This document shows, one piece after another, positions 15,570 through 23,659 of a stretch of 64,000 bases of DNA. The DNA comes from Amycolatopsis albispora (GTDB taxonomy: Bacteria > Actinomycetota > Actinomycetes > Mycobacteriales > Pseudonocardiaceae). Below the pieces are notes generated by a model. That model was not told the DNA's origin, did no database searches, and was given only the letters and a program-made list of their open reading frames with translations. Each line of letters starts with the position of its first letter. Position 1 is the first letter of the stretch. The position numbers were made by a program, and so were the translations under genes. The stretch is taken from the NCBI RefSeq assembly GCF_003312875.1, contig NZ_CP015163.1, positions 4,588,001 through 4,652,000 on the forward strand, written 5' to 3'.

Positions 15570-18072
15570 CCGGGGAGCCAGGTTCGAGACCGCTGAACGC
15601 GCAGACCAGGTGGTCGCCGACCCGCACCGTCTGCTTCGCGCCGGGCAGCTTGTCGGCCACTTCCGACGGCAGCTTGGGCGCCTCCCGCACCTGGTTCGGC
15701 CCCGTCACGGTGTAGAGCGCGGCCGGGCCCGGCTGGACCACCAGCAACGTCACGGCCTCATTGTGGGCGGCCATCAACCGCACGTCGGTGGCGTCGCGCA
15801 CGGTGTACTCCCATGACCGCCCGGTGGTGGTCACCACCACGCCGTTGCTGGTGTCGCGGTCGCCCCTCGGGAGGTAGACGTCGCGGTTGTCCAGCAGCAC
15901 GTTCTCGGGCGGGCGCCCGGTGCTCTCGCCGTCCCCGATCGCCGAGACGGCCTTCCCGTTGAGGTCGATCGAAGTGGCCGAGAGGCCGTCGGAGACAACG
16001 TGGTAGACGCGTTGCAGGGTCGACGCCGTGAAGCACCCGATCAGCAGCTGGCCGTCGCGGCCGGGGTGCATGAACGCGCTGCTGGTGAGGTTGGAGATCT
16101 CACCGCAGCCGTCCAGCGTCTCGCTCAAGCCCCAGCCGCCGCCGTTCTTCCGCCAGGTGAGCAGCTTCGGCGCGCTGTCGGTGCACATGGCGATGGCGAC
16201 CACGCTGTCCCGTTGCGCCTGCGCGTGGCCGGTCAGGCGGCAGCCGAGGTACACGGGCTCGGTACCGGCGTCGGTCTGCCCCAGGCGCTCGCCGGTCTCG
16301 GTGTCCACCCAGATCAGGTCCGTGCTGTGCTCGGCCTGGGACTTGGGGCCCGCGTAGGCCGCGGTGACCACGGTGTCGCTGATGGACAGTGACGCGCCAC
16401 CGAGCTTGCCCAGCCAGCCGCCGTACCCCTCCGCCGCCAGTGAAACCGGCTTCGCCCAGTTGAGTTCACCCGTGCGCACCGAGATGGTCTGGAGGTTGCG
16501 GCACTGCTCCTCGCCCTGCACGCCCTTCGGCCCGTAGGTGAACGCGCCGATCAGCCCCGCGACGGTCTGGCTCATGTTGCACAGGTAGTTGCCCTCCGGC
16601 ACTTGCCAGGACCAGAGTTCCTTGCCGGACTTGACGTCGTAGGCGGTCAGGCCCTTCCAGTGCCCGAACACCACGTGCTCGGGGGTGGCCCACAGGCCCT
16701 CGGAGAAGCCCGCCTCCTCACTGGTCAGCGACCAGTGGAAACCACCCTTGCCGTTGGGACCCTCCACAGTGGACGAGGGTAACGCCGTGGAGGTGGCCTG
16801 CCACGGCTTCAGCACGAGCACTGCGACCACCGCCGCTATCACCACAATGGACAGTGCACTGAGGACGGCGATCCGGCGCCGGAAGGTGCCTTTACCTGGC
16901 TGGACCGGTTGAACAGGCTGGACGGGCGGATACGGCACCACCCGCGGTGGCGCGGCCTGCTCGACCGGCTGGGTGACCGGGGCGAGCGCGGCGAGGCCCA
17001 CCTGGTGCGCGCCGAGCGCGACGGCGGTCTCCGGTTGGTCGAGCGCGGTCGGCACGATGCCCAGTTCCTCGGCCATCAGCGTGGCCACCAGCGGGATCCG
17101 GCTCGATCCGCCGACCAGGTACACCGCCGTCAGCCAGCCGACCTCCGCCCCGGCACCGCGGGTGGTCGTGCCCAGCAGCTCGACGGTGCGCCGCAGGCCC
17201 GGCCGGATCAGCGACTCCAGCTCGGCCCGCGTGACCAGCTCGGATCCGAACGGCTCCGGCAACGCCACCTCGGTCTGCGGGTGCTCGGACAGCACCTCCT
17301 TGGCCACCCGGACGTCCTCGCGCAACACGAGCGCGGCACGCCGGTCCTCGGCCGAGCGCGGGGTGAGCAGCCGCTGCCACGCCGCCTCGTCCCGCCCGGC
17401 GACCTGACCGCCGAGGTGGTCGAGCAGCGCCTGGTCGATGTCCAGCCCGCCGACGTCGGGCAGCCCGGACTCGGCCAGCACGCTCAGCCCCTGCGGTCCC
17501 GCGCCGACCACCGCCACGTCGAAGGTGCCCGCGCCCAGGTCGTAGACCGCCAGCGCCTGGCCCGGCGCCAGCACCCGGCCGGTCGCCGACACGAAGTGCG
17601 CGGCCGCCGCCACCGGCTCGGGGATCAGCCGGACGTCGGTGTGGAACCCGGCCAGCCGCGCGGCCTCCAGCAGCACCTCGCAGCGCACCGCGCCCCACTT
17701 GGCGGGATGGGTGAGCCGGACCTGGCCCGGCAGTGTTCCGCCGAGCTGGCGGCTCACCTCGGCGGCCACCTTGCCGAGCACCGCGCCGAGCGCGGCCGCC
17801 ACCGGCACCACGGCGTCACCGAGCAGCAACTGCCCCTCGTCGATGCGGCGCTTGGGATTCGGCTCGTACCGCGCGGGTGCCGTCCTCGCCAGCCGGACCG
17901 CCTCACGCCCGGCGACCAGCCTGCCGTCCGCCGCGGCGAACACCGCCGACGGCATCGCCGAAGCACCGTCCACCTCGACCAGTCGCGGTGACCAGCCGGG
18001 CAGGTGCAGCACCGCCACGGTGTTGGACGTGCCCAGGTCGACGGACAGCACACTGCCCGCGTCGTGCGCCAC
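15541..18072 (-). CDS. Hsp70-like ATPase fused to a transmembrane helix and extracytoplasmic beta-propeller
   Basis: An 843-residue protein in three parts. Residues 1-365 are an Hsp70/actin-type ATPase (VLSVDLGTSNTVAVL, LAVYDLGAGTFDVAVVGAG, VYLVGGSSRIP), without the Hsp70 substrate-binding domain. A proline- and glutamine-rich linker and basic residues lead to one membrane helix at about residues 402-423. The remaining 400 residues look like a PQQ-type beta-propeller (LTAYDVKSGKELWSWQVPEG, ISVRTGELNWAKPV, IWVDTETGERLGQ). The ATPase would be cytoplasmic and the propeller outside. Related Hsp70-propeller fusions occur in actinomycetes; their role, perhaps envelope sensing, is not established. 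GTG 18072 is the start. Confidence 0.85.
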   Translation of the reverse strand: MAHDAGSVLSVDLGTSNTVAVLHLPGWSPRLVEVDGASAMPSAVFAAADGRLVAGREAVRLARTAPARYEPNPKRRIDEGQLLLGDAVVPVAAALGAVLGKVAAEVSRQLGGTLPGQVRLTHPAKWGAVRCEVLLEAARLAGFHTDVRLIPEPVAAAAHFVSATGRVLAPGQALAVYDLGAGTFDVAVVGAGPQGLSVLAESGLPDVGGLDIDQALLDHLGGQVAGRDEAAWQRLLTPRSAEDRRAALVLREDVRVAKEVLSEHPQTEVALPEPFGSELVTRAELESLIRPGLRRTVELLGTTTRGAGAEVGWLTAVYLVGGSSRIPLVATLMAEELGIVPTALDQPETAVALGAHQVGLAALAPVTQPVEQAAPPRVVPYPPVQPVQPVQPGKGTFRRRIAVLSALSIVVIAAVVAVLVLKPWQATSTALPSSTVEGPNGKGGFHWSLTSEEAGFSEGLWATPEHVVFGHWKGLTAYDVKSGKELWSWQVPEGNYLCNMSQTVAGLIGAFTYGPKGVQGEEQCRNLQTISVRTGELNWAKPVSLAAEGYGGWLGKLGGASLSISDTVVTAAYAGPKSQAEHSTDLIWVDTETGERLGQTDAGTEPVYLGCRLTGHAQAQRDSVVAIAMCTDSAPKLLTWRKNGGGWGLSETLDGCGEISNLTSSAFMHPGRDGQLLIGCFTASTLQRVYHVVSDGLSATSIDLNGKAVSAIGDGESTGRPPENVLLDNRDVYLPRGDRDTSNGVVVTTTGRSWEYTVRDATDVRLMAAHNEAVTLLVVQPGPAALYTVTGPNQVREAPKLPSEVADKLPGAKQTVRVGDHLVCAFSGLEPGSPVIGVVPLAG

Positions 18073-18148
18073 GCTCTCGGATCCCTTCCTGGCCGGCTCT
18101 CGCCGGCTCAGGTTAGGGACGGCCGATGAAATCGCGATGAAACCGCGG

Positions 18149-19102
18149 TCAGTGCTGCGGCTGCCACCACCGGGCCTTGTAGATCCACGCGCCGCGCAGG
18201 GTCAGCTCACCGCGGGGCAGGTCGAGGTCCACGGTGTCCGTGCACCAGGTGCAGATGTGGTCCGCCTGCGGGGTGGCCGTGAGCACCTGGCCGGTCCGCG
18301 CGTTCGTGGTGACGCTCTTGACGTTGTGCCCGTTGATCGCGGCCGCACCCGGGTAACGCGTCGAGAAGGTGCCGCGGGACTTGCTGAAGCGCAGCACCTC
18401 CGTCTCGGTGGTCACCCACAGCTGGTCGCCGGAGCCGGGCACGGGCTGCAGATCGTGACCGCCTTCGCTGGGCAGGTGGAAGACCTGCTCGGCGGTGAGC
18501 ACCGGCGCGGCGGGCGTGCCGCCGACGCGCAGCGCGACCAGCTCGTGCGTGCCCAGCGCCCACAACACCTGCCGCTCGTGGTCCCAGACCACGCCGTGCC
18601 CGCCGACCAGCGGATATTCGGCGTAGGTGGTGGAGCGGGCGCCCTGCGAAGCGGTGTAGACGCGCAGCCAGCCGCCGGTGCTCGCGGCCACCGCGACGTT
18701 GCCGTCGGGCAGCAGCTCGATGCTGTGCGGATTGCTCGGGCCGCCGACGTTGGCGGCCCAGTAGGCGCCGGTGCCCTGCGGATACGGGATCACCCCGGCG
18801 AAACCGCCCGACGCGGTGGTCATCAGGTACTGCTGCCCGGCTCGCTCGGTCAGCTTCGCCTCGTCCGGTGAGACGAACGCGGCGGCGAGGTCACCGAGGC
18901 CGTTGGCCGCGGCCGGCGCCCACGACCAGGTGTACGCCCTGGTGCGCCAGGCCTCCTGGTCGGCGGGCAGCACGAGGATCCGCCGGGACGCCTGCTCGGT
19001 GAGCGCGACGAGCCCGCCGGGACGGCCGGGGGCCGCCGACACGGGCGAGGCGAGGACCAGTGCGGCAATGGCCGCCAGGAACACGAGTGCGGTTCTGCGC
19101 AT
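18149..19102 (-). CDS. Secreted DUF6528-type beta-propeller protein
   Basis: A 317-residue protein with a clear Sec signal peptide (RRTALVFLAAIAALVLASPVSAAPG, cleavage near residue 24). The mature part has repeated beta-propeller-like strands (ILVLPADQEAWRTRAYTWSW, HSIELLPDGNVAVAASTGGWLRVY, GHGVVWDHERQVLWALGTHELVALRV, GGHDLQPVPGSGDQLWVT). It matches what I know of the DUF6528 family, which has no assigned function. I start it at ATG 19102, where the signal begins; the frame is open further upstream. It ends 76 bases before the Hsp70-propeller gene on the same strand, so both may be envelope proteins of one transcription unit. Confidence 0.75.
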   Translation of the reverse strand: MRRTALVFLAAIAALVLASPVSAAPGRPGGLVALTEQASRRILVLPADQEAWRTRAYTWSWAPAAANGLGDLAAAFVSPDEAKLTERAGQQYLMTTASGGFAGVIPYPQGTGAYWAANVGGPSNPHSIELLPDGNVAVAASTGGWLRVYTASQGARSTTYAEYPLVGGHGVVWDHERQVLWALGTHELVALRVGGTPAAPVLTAEQVFHLPSEGGHDLQPVPGSGDQLWVTTETEVLRFSKSRGTFSTRYPGAAAINGHNVKSVTTNARTGQVLTATPQADHICTWCTDTVDLDLPRGELTLRGAWIYKARWWQPQH

Positions 19103-19165
19103 GGCAGGGACCCAATCGCGGCGAGGTGACCGCCAGGTGTCCGCAGCCCAACGCACCGTTGATCT

Positions 19166-19690
19166 TTACGCGCAGTCGTGCCGCCGCAGCCGCGGGTCGT
19201 GCGAGGGGTCCGGGTACATCGGCGGGCAGCCGTGCTCGACCGCTTCCGGGCGCAGTTCGTAGTGCCACGGTTCGTTGCGGTAAATCTGGCAGAGCCCGTA
19301 TTCGGCGCCGTGCTCGGACAACCACGCCTTCGCTTCGGCGGGCCCGATGTCGATCGCGTTCCCCGACACGTGCGGAGAGGTTTCGGGGGTGGCCACCCAC
19401 CGGGCCGCTTCCTTTTCCGACCCGTATTTGAAAACGGCGTCACGCAGCAGCTTTTCCTGGTATTCCGGCGACCGCCAGCCGCTGTTGACGTGGAACTCGA
19501 CGCCGTCGAGCGCGGCGTCCGCCGCGGCCCTGCGCAGGGCGGCGAGGAAGGCCGGGTCGAGATTCGCCACGCCCGGAATTGTGTCGTCGAACACGGTCGT
19601 GCCGCGCGGAACGGCGCCGTCGGCCACCCCGAGCACACCACCACGGCGGATCCGCCGGAGCATTGTTCGCACTGGTTCGTGGAGGGTCAT
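19166..19690 (-). CDS. vanY: VanY-like D,D-carboxypeptidase (M15B)
   Basis: A 174-residue zinc peptidase of the M15B family. The metal and catalytic set is visible: SGWRSPEYQEKLL, SPHVSGNAIDIG (His and Asp ligands) and EPWHYEL (catalytic Glu and third ligand). VanY removes the terminal D-Ala from residual pentapeptide and so reinforces glycopeptide resistance. An in-frame TAA 24 bases before ATG 19690 excludes a longer form, and no signal peptide or membrane anchor is present, unlike VanYn-type enzymes, so its location is uncertain. It is divergent from vanR, 87 bases away, and probably belongs to the VanR regulon. Confidence 0.8.
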   Translation of the reverse strand: MTLHEPVRTMLRRIRRGGVLGVADGAVPRGTTVFDDTIPGVANLDPAFLAALRRAAADAALDGVEFHVNSGWRSPEYQEKLLRDAVFKYGSEKEAARWVATPETSPHVSGNAIDIGPAEAKAWLSEHGAEYGLCQIYRNEPWHYELRPEAVEHGCPPMYPDPSHDPRLRRHDCA

Positions 19691-19737
19691 GAGCCCAGTG
19701 AAGACAGCGGGCCATTACCAGGGCGTATCCGGATTTT

Positions 19738-19757
19738 GATATGCCGCCGATATGCCG
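19738..19757 (+). promoter_or_regulatory. Direct repeat between vanY and vanR
   Basis: GATATGCCG occurs twice (19738-19746 and 19749-19757), one helical turn apart, in the 87-base gap between the divergent vanY-like and vanR genes. Tandem repeats with an 11-base period suit an OmpR-family response regulator such as VanR. I did not find an exact copy upstream of vanH. Confidence 0.4.
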
Positions 19758-19777
19758 TCGCCCGTAGGATCGAAAGC

Positions 19778-20461
19778 GTGCGTGTGCTGATCGTCGAAGA
19801 CGAGCCCTATCTGGCGGAAGCCGTTCGCGACGGCCTGCGGCTGGAGGCGATCGCCGCCGACATCGCCGGTGACGGCGACACCGCGCTCGAGTTGCTGGGC
19901 GTGAACTCCTACGACATCGCCGTGCTCGACCGCGACATCCCCGGCCCGTCCGGGGACGAGATCGCCGAGCACATCGTCGCCTCCGGCACCGGCATGCCGA
20001 TCCTCATGCTCACCGCGGCCGACCGGCTCGACGACAAGGCCTCCGGCTTCGGTCTCGGTGCCGACGACTACCTGACCAAGCCCTTCGACCTGCGGGAACT
20101 CGTGCTGCGGCTGCGAGCGCTCGACCGGCGGCGCGCCCACCACCGGCCGCCCGTGCGCGAGGTCGCCGGGCTGCGCCTGGACCCGTTCCGCCGCGAGGTC
20201 TACCGCGACGGACGGTACGTCGCGCTCACCAGGAAGCAGTTCGCCGTGCTCGAAGTGCTCGTCGCCGCCGACGGCGGGGTGGTCAGCGCCGAAGAGCTGC
20301 TGGAGCGGGCGTGGGACGAGAACGCCGACCCCTTCACCAACGCCGTCCGCATCACCGTCTCGGCACTGCGCAAGCGCCTCGGCGAACCCTGGCTGATCGC
20401 CACCGTGCCCGGTGTCGGCTACCGCATCGACACCGACGGTGACGGGTCCGGCCGTGGATAG
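19778..20461 (+). CDS. vanR: VanR response regulator
   Basis: A 227-residue OmpR-type response regulator. The receiver domain begins RVLIVEDEPYLAEAVRDGLRLEA and has the phospho-acceptor Asp in DIAVLDRDIPGPSG (about residue 51), then the conserved Lys in YLTKPF. The winged helix occupies residues 130-225 (YVALTRKQFAVLEVLVAADGG, NAVRITVSALRKRL). The sequence is very close to what I recall of the VanR of Streptomyces coelicolor. GTG 19778 is the start. It would switch on vanHAX when VanS detects a glycopeptide. The last 8 bases overlap vanS. Confidence 0.95.
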   Translation: MRVLIVEDEPYLAEAVRDGLRLEAIAADIAGDGDTALELLGVNSYDIAVLDRDIPGPSGDEIAEHIVASGTGMPILMLTAADRLDDKASGFGLGADDYLTKPFDLRELVLRLRALDRRRAHHRPPVREVAGLRLDPFRREVYRDGRYVALTRKQFAVLEVLVAADGGVVSAEELLERAWDENADPFTNAVRITVSALRKRLGEPWLIATVPGVGYRIDTDGDGSGRG

Positions 20462-21545
20462 GCCCCCCGGGCTGAGCGTCCGCTTCAAGCTCACCCTCAG
20501 CTACGCCGGGTTCCTCATGGTCGCCGGTGCCCTGCTGCTCGTGGTGGTGTGGTTGTTCCTGCTGCGGTACGTCCCCGAAACCACCTTCCGGATGCCCGGC
20601 CGGATGGTGCCCAGCAATCCCGGCCGGTACGACCTCTGGCGCGCGTTCGCGCCGAAGGCCGCGCTCGCCGCCGGGTTCCTGCTGCTGTTCGGCCTGGTCG
20701 GCGGCTGGATACTGGCCGGGCGCATGCTCGCCCCGCTGGCCCGCATCACCGAAGCCACCCGGCGCGCGGAGAAGGGCTCGCTGTCCCACCGGATCGAAAT
20801 GGACGGCCGCCGGGACGAGTTCCGCGAACTCGCCGACGCCTTCGACACCATGCTCGCGCGGCTCGAAGCGCAGGTCGCCGAGCAGCAGCGGTTCGCCGCC
20901 AACGCCTCCCACGAGCTGCGCACCCCGCTGGCGGTCACGCAGACCCTGCTCGACGTGGCCCGCAACGACACCAGCCGCGACACCGGCGAACTGGTCGAGC
21001 GCCTGCACACCGTCAACGCCAGGGCGATCGAGCTGACCGAGGCGCTGCTCCTGCTCACCCGCGCGGATCAGCGGTCGTTCACCAAGGAGCACGTCGACCT
21101 GTCGCTGATCGCCGAAGAAGCCGCCGAAACGCTGCTCCCCCTCGCCGAAAAGCGCGGCGTCACGCTCGAGACCTCCGGTGACAAGGCGTCCACCGCCGGG
21201 TCGCCCGCGCTGCTGCAGCAGATGACCACGAACCTGGTGCACAACGCCATCGCCCACAACCTGCCGGAAAACGGCAGCGTCTGGGTCACCACCAGCGTCC
21301 GTCCCCAGTCCGTGGTGCTCACCGTCGAGAACACCGGTGAGAAGCTCACCCCGCAGCTGATCTCGACGCTCACCGAACCGTTCCAGCGCGGTTCCCGGCG
21401 CGTGCGCACCGATCACGCCGGGGTCGGCTTGGGCCTGGCCATCGTCAAGAGCATCGCGCGCGCCCACGACGGAGTCCTCACCCTCACTCCGCGCGCGGAG
21501 GGCGGGTTGCGCGTCACGGTGCGACTGCCCGCCGTACCAGCGTGA
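20454..21545 (+). CDS. vanS: VanS sensor histidine kinase
   Basis: A 363-residue membrane kinase. Two transmembrane helices (about residues 13-37 and 68-90) bracket a short extracytoplasmic loop of roughly 30 residues, as in actinomycete VanS proteins that sense the glycopeptide directly. HAMP, then the H-box ASHELRTPLAVTQ (phospho-His near residue 150), N-box NLVHNAIAHN and G-box HAGVGLGLAIVKS follow. The start is GTG 20454 inside the last codons of vanR. It phosphorylates VanR in the presence of drug and acts as a phosphatase otherwise. Its 3' end overlaps the convergent murG-type gene by 32 bases. Confidence 0.94.
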   Translation: MDRPPGLSVRFKLTLSYAGFLMVAGALLLVVVWLFLLRYVPETTFRMPGRMVPSNPGRYDLWRAFAPKAALAAGFLLLFGLVGGWILAGRMLAPLARITEATRRAEKGSLSHRIEMDGRRDEFRELADAFDTMLARLEAQVAEQQRFAANASHELRTPLAVTQTLLDVARNDTSRDTGELVERLHTVNARAIELTEALLLLTRADQRSFTKEHVDLSLIAEEAAETLLPLAEKRGVTLETSGDKASTAGSPALLQQMTTNLVHNAIAHNLPENGSVWVTTSVRPQSVVLTVENTGEKLTPQLISTLTEPFQRGSRRVRTDHAGVGLGLAIVKSIARAHDGVLTLTPRAEGGLRVTVRLPAVPA

Positions 21546-22602
21546 GCACGTGCCGGGCGAGGACCACGTCCGCGTCGGGCGCACCAGCCGCCGTCGCCTT
21601 GGCCGACATGGCCGCGAGCCGCTCGTGATCGGTGAGCACCGGGATGATCCTCGCCTCGACCCACGTCGAGTCGAAGTCGGCGTCGTCGACGAGGAACGCC
21701 CCACCGGCCGCGACGACCGGCTCGGCGTTCAACCGCTGCTCCCCGCCGCGCGCCGGCAGCGGAACATAGGCGGCCGGTAGCCCGACCGCGGCCAGTTCGG
21801 CGCAGGTCATCGCACCCGAGCGGCACACCACGAAGTCGGCCGCGGCGTAGGCGTACCGCATCTCGTCCACATAGGACACCACCACGTAGGGCGGGTCGCC
21901 GTCCGGCACCTCGACCTGGTGCTGCGGCCCGGTGATGTGCAGGACCTGCACACCGGCCGCCCGCAACGCCGCGGCCGCGCCGGAGACCGCGGTGTTGATC
22001 GTCCGCGCGCCCTGCGAACCGCCGGTGACCAGCAGCACCGGTCCCTCGGGCCGCAGGCCGAACCGCCGCCGGGCTTCATCACGCAGCCCGGCCCGGTCGA
22101 GCCCGGTGATCGCCCGGCGCAGCGGAATGCCGATGGCGGTGGCGTGCGGCAGCCTGGCACCGGCGGTGAACACGTGCCGGGTCATCCTGGCCGCCATCCG
22201 GTTGGCCACGCCGGGCAGGGCATTCGCCTCGTGCACGACGATCGGCACACCCCGGCGCCGGGCGGCGAGATAGGCGGGCCCGGCCACGTAACCGCCGAAA
22301 CCCACCACCACGTCGGCCCGCACGCGGTCGAGCACCGCCCCGGCCGCGCGCACCGACTCGCGCAGCCGGACCGGCGTCCGGAGCAGCGCGCGGTTCAGCT
22401 CGCGCGGCAGCGGCACCGGCGGAATGAGTTCGAGCGGGTAACCGCGGGCCGGGACGAGCGTGGTGTCCAGGCCGCGAACGGTGCCGAGTGCGGTGATCTC
22501 GGCCGTGGGCTCCAGCCGGCGCACCGCGTCGGCGAAGTTCATCGCCGGCTCGATGTGCCCGGCCGAATGCCCACCGGCGACCACCACGCGTGGTGCCGAC
22601 AC
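21514..22602 (-). CDS. murG: MurG-type UDP-GlcNAc transferase in the van locus
   Basis: A 362-residue GT28 enzyme that transfers GlcNAc from UDP-GlcNAc to lipid I to form lipid II at the cytoplasmic membrane face. Motifs: VVVAGGHSAGHIEPAMNFADA at residues 5-25 (usual form GGTGGHIFPAL), VVGFGGYVAGP, VVHEANALPGVANR, LLVTGGSQGARTIN, and CRSGAMTCAELAAVGLPAAYVPLPARGGEQRLNAE. It has normal length. GTG 22602 with GGAGG 8 bases upstream, 3 bases after the acetyltransferase stop. Housekeeping murG sits in the division cluster, not beside vanX, so this looks like a dedicated paralogue for D-Lac-ending lipid I. Confidence 0.87.
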   Translation of the reverse strand: MSAPRVVVAGGHSAGHIEPAMNFADAVRRLEPTAEITALGTVRGLDTTLVPARGYPLELIPPVPLPRELNRALLRTPVRLRESVRAAGAVLDRVRADVVVGFGGYVAGPAYLAARRRGVPIVVHEANALPGVANRMAARMTRHVFTAGARLPHATAIGIPLRRAITGLDRAGLRDEARRRFGLRPEGPVLLVTGGSQGARTINTAVSGAAAALRAAGVQVLHITGPQHQVEVPDGDPPYVVVSYVDEMRYAYAAADFVVCRSGAMTCAELAAVGLPAAYVPLPARGGEQRLNAEPVVAAGGAFLVDDADFDSTWVEARIIPVLTDHERLAAMSAKATAAGAPDADVVLARHVLTLVRRAVAP

Positions 22603-22605
22603 GCG

Positions 22606-23031
22606 CTAGACCTCCTTGCCGTACACGTGCGAAGTCGCCTTCCGACGGAAGCCGATGTCTTCGTAGAACGGATGGGCTTCGGGCCGCACGACGTTCGAGC
22701 GCACCACCATGGTGTGCACGCCGTGCCGCACCGCCCACTGCTCGGCCGCCCGCACCAGCGCGCGGCCGAGGCCGACCCGGCGGCTCGCCGAATCGACCAC
22801 CAGGCCGGTGATCTCCACGCGTTCGTCCTCCAGCAGCGCCAGCCGCCGTTCGACGGTGATGCAGCCGTCGATGCGGGAGCCCGCCGCGACCAGCACGCCG
22901 TGCGCGGCCGAGTTCAGCACGAGCGCCAGCCTGCTGGTCACCACGTCGAGTTCGCTCGGATAGCCGAGCTGGGCCAGCAGCCCGGTGAGCCGCGGGCCGT
23001 CGTCGGCCCGTGCCGGACGGATCTCAACCAT
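22606..23031 (-). CDS. GNAT family N-acetyltransferase in the van operon
   Basis: A 141-residue acetyltransferase with the GNAT fold: an N-terminal VEIRPARADDGPRLTGLLAQLGYP, beta-strand GCITVERRLALLEDERVEITGLVVDSASRRVGLGRALVRAAEQWA (acetyl-CoA pyrophosphate loop RRVGLGRA near residue 80), and HPFYEDIGFRRKATSHVYGKEV at the end. ATG 23031 overlaps the last 8 bases of vanX, so it is part of the resistance operon. The substrate is unknown; wall-precursor amino groups or the drug itself are possibilities. Confidence 0.85.
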   Translation of the reverse strand: MVEIRPARADDGPRLTGLLAQLGYPSELDVVTSRLALVLNSAAHGVLVAAGSRIDGCITVERRLALLEDERVEITGLVVDSASRRVGLGRALVRAAEQWAVRHGVHTMVVRSNVVRPEAHPFYEDIGFRRKATSHVYGKEV

Positions 23032-23659
23032 GGACGAGCAGGGTTTCCACGCTGCTGATGGGGAAGTCGAAATAGGTGTCCGGATACGGCTCGTGCCGCA
23101 GCGTGTAGTGCCACCATTCGGTGTCGTACCCGGCAAAACCGGCTTCCTCCATGAGGGTGCGCAGCTGCCGCCGGTTCCTCGCTTCGGTGAGCGTGACCCC
23201 GTCCGCGTGGTGGTGGGAGATCGGGTCCATCAGGTCGTGGTCACCGCCCATCGCCACGAGTTCGCCGGTGGCCAGGTGGAACAGGGTCAGGTCGACCGTG
23301 CTGCCCCGGCTGTGGCCGGACTTCGCGGCCACATATCCGCGCTCGAACATGCTGGACCGGTCGATGTTGGGGTAGTGCCGCTGCTTGGTCCGGCCGTCCT
23401 CGGGTTCCTTCGACCACCGCAGGAAGCTGTCCACCGCGCGCTGCGGGCGGTAGCCGTCCCAGAGCAGCAGGCCGAACCCGAGCGCGGCGGCGCTTTCCCG
23501 CACCTTTTCCAGTGCCGCGCACAGTTCCCTGGTGCCGACGATGCGATTGGCGTCGTAGCCGTCCACCGGCTTTCCGGTGAAGTTGTCCCAGGTGGCGTAC
23601 TTGGCGTCCCAGCGAATTCCGGGGACGAGTTCGTCCACGAACACAAAATCGGGGTTCAT
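23024..23659 (-). CDS. vanX: VanX D-Ala-D-Ala dipeptidase
   Basis: A 211-residue zinc dipeptidase that hydrolyses D-Ala-D-Ala in the cytoplasm so that only D-Ala-D-Lac reaches MurF. The M15D signature is complete: SGHSRGSTVDLTLF supplies the His and Asp ligands and TEWWHYTL supplies the catalytic Glu and last His. VDELVPGIRWDAKYATWDNFTG and YDANR at the start are also typical of VanX. ATG 23659 shares its first base with the stop of vanA (TGATG). There is no signal peptide, as expected. Confidence 0.96.
   Translation of the reverse strand: MNPDFVFVDELVPGIRWDAKYATWDNFTGKPVDGYDANRIVGTRELCAALEKVRESAAALGFGLLLWDGYRPQRAVDSFLRWSKEPEDGRTKQRHYPNIDRSSMFERGYVAAKSGHSRGSTVDLTLFHLATGELVAMGGDHDLMDPISHHHADGVTLTEARNRRQLRTLMEEAGFAGYDTEWWHYTLRHEPYPDTYFDFPISSVETLLVHG

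Noticed and set aside
21514..22602. Macrolide glycosyltransferase instead of MurG
   Set aside because: The GGSQGARTIN, HEANALPG and RSGAMTCAEL motifs are those of MurG, and the context is peptidoglycan precursor genes.
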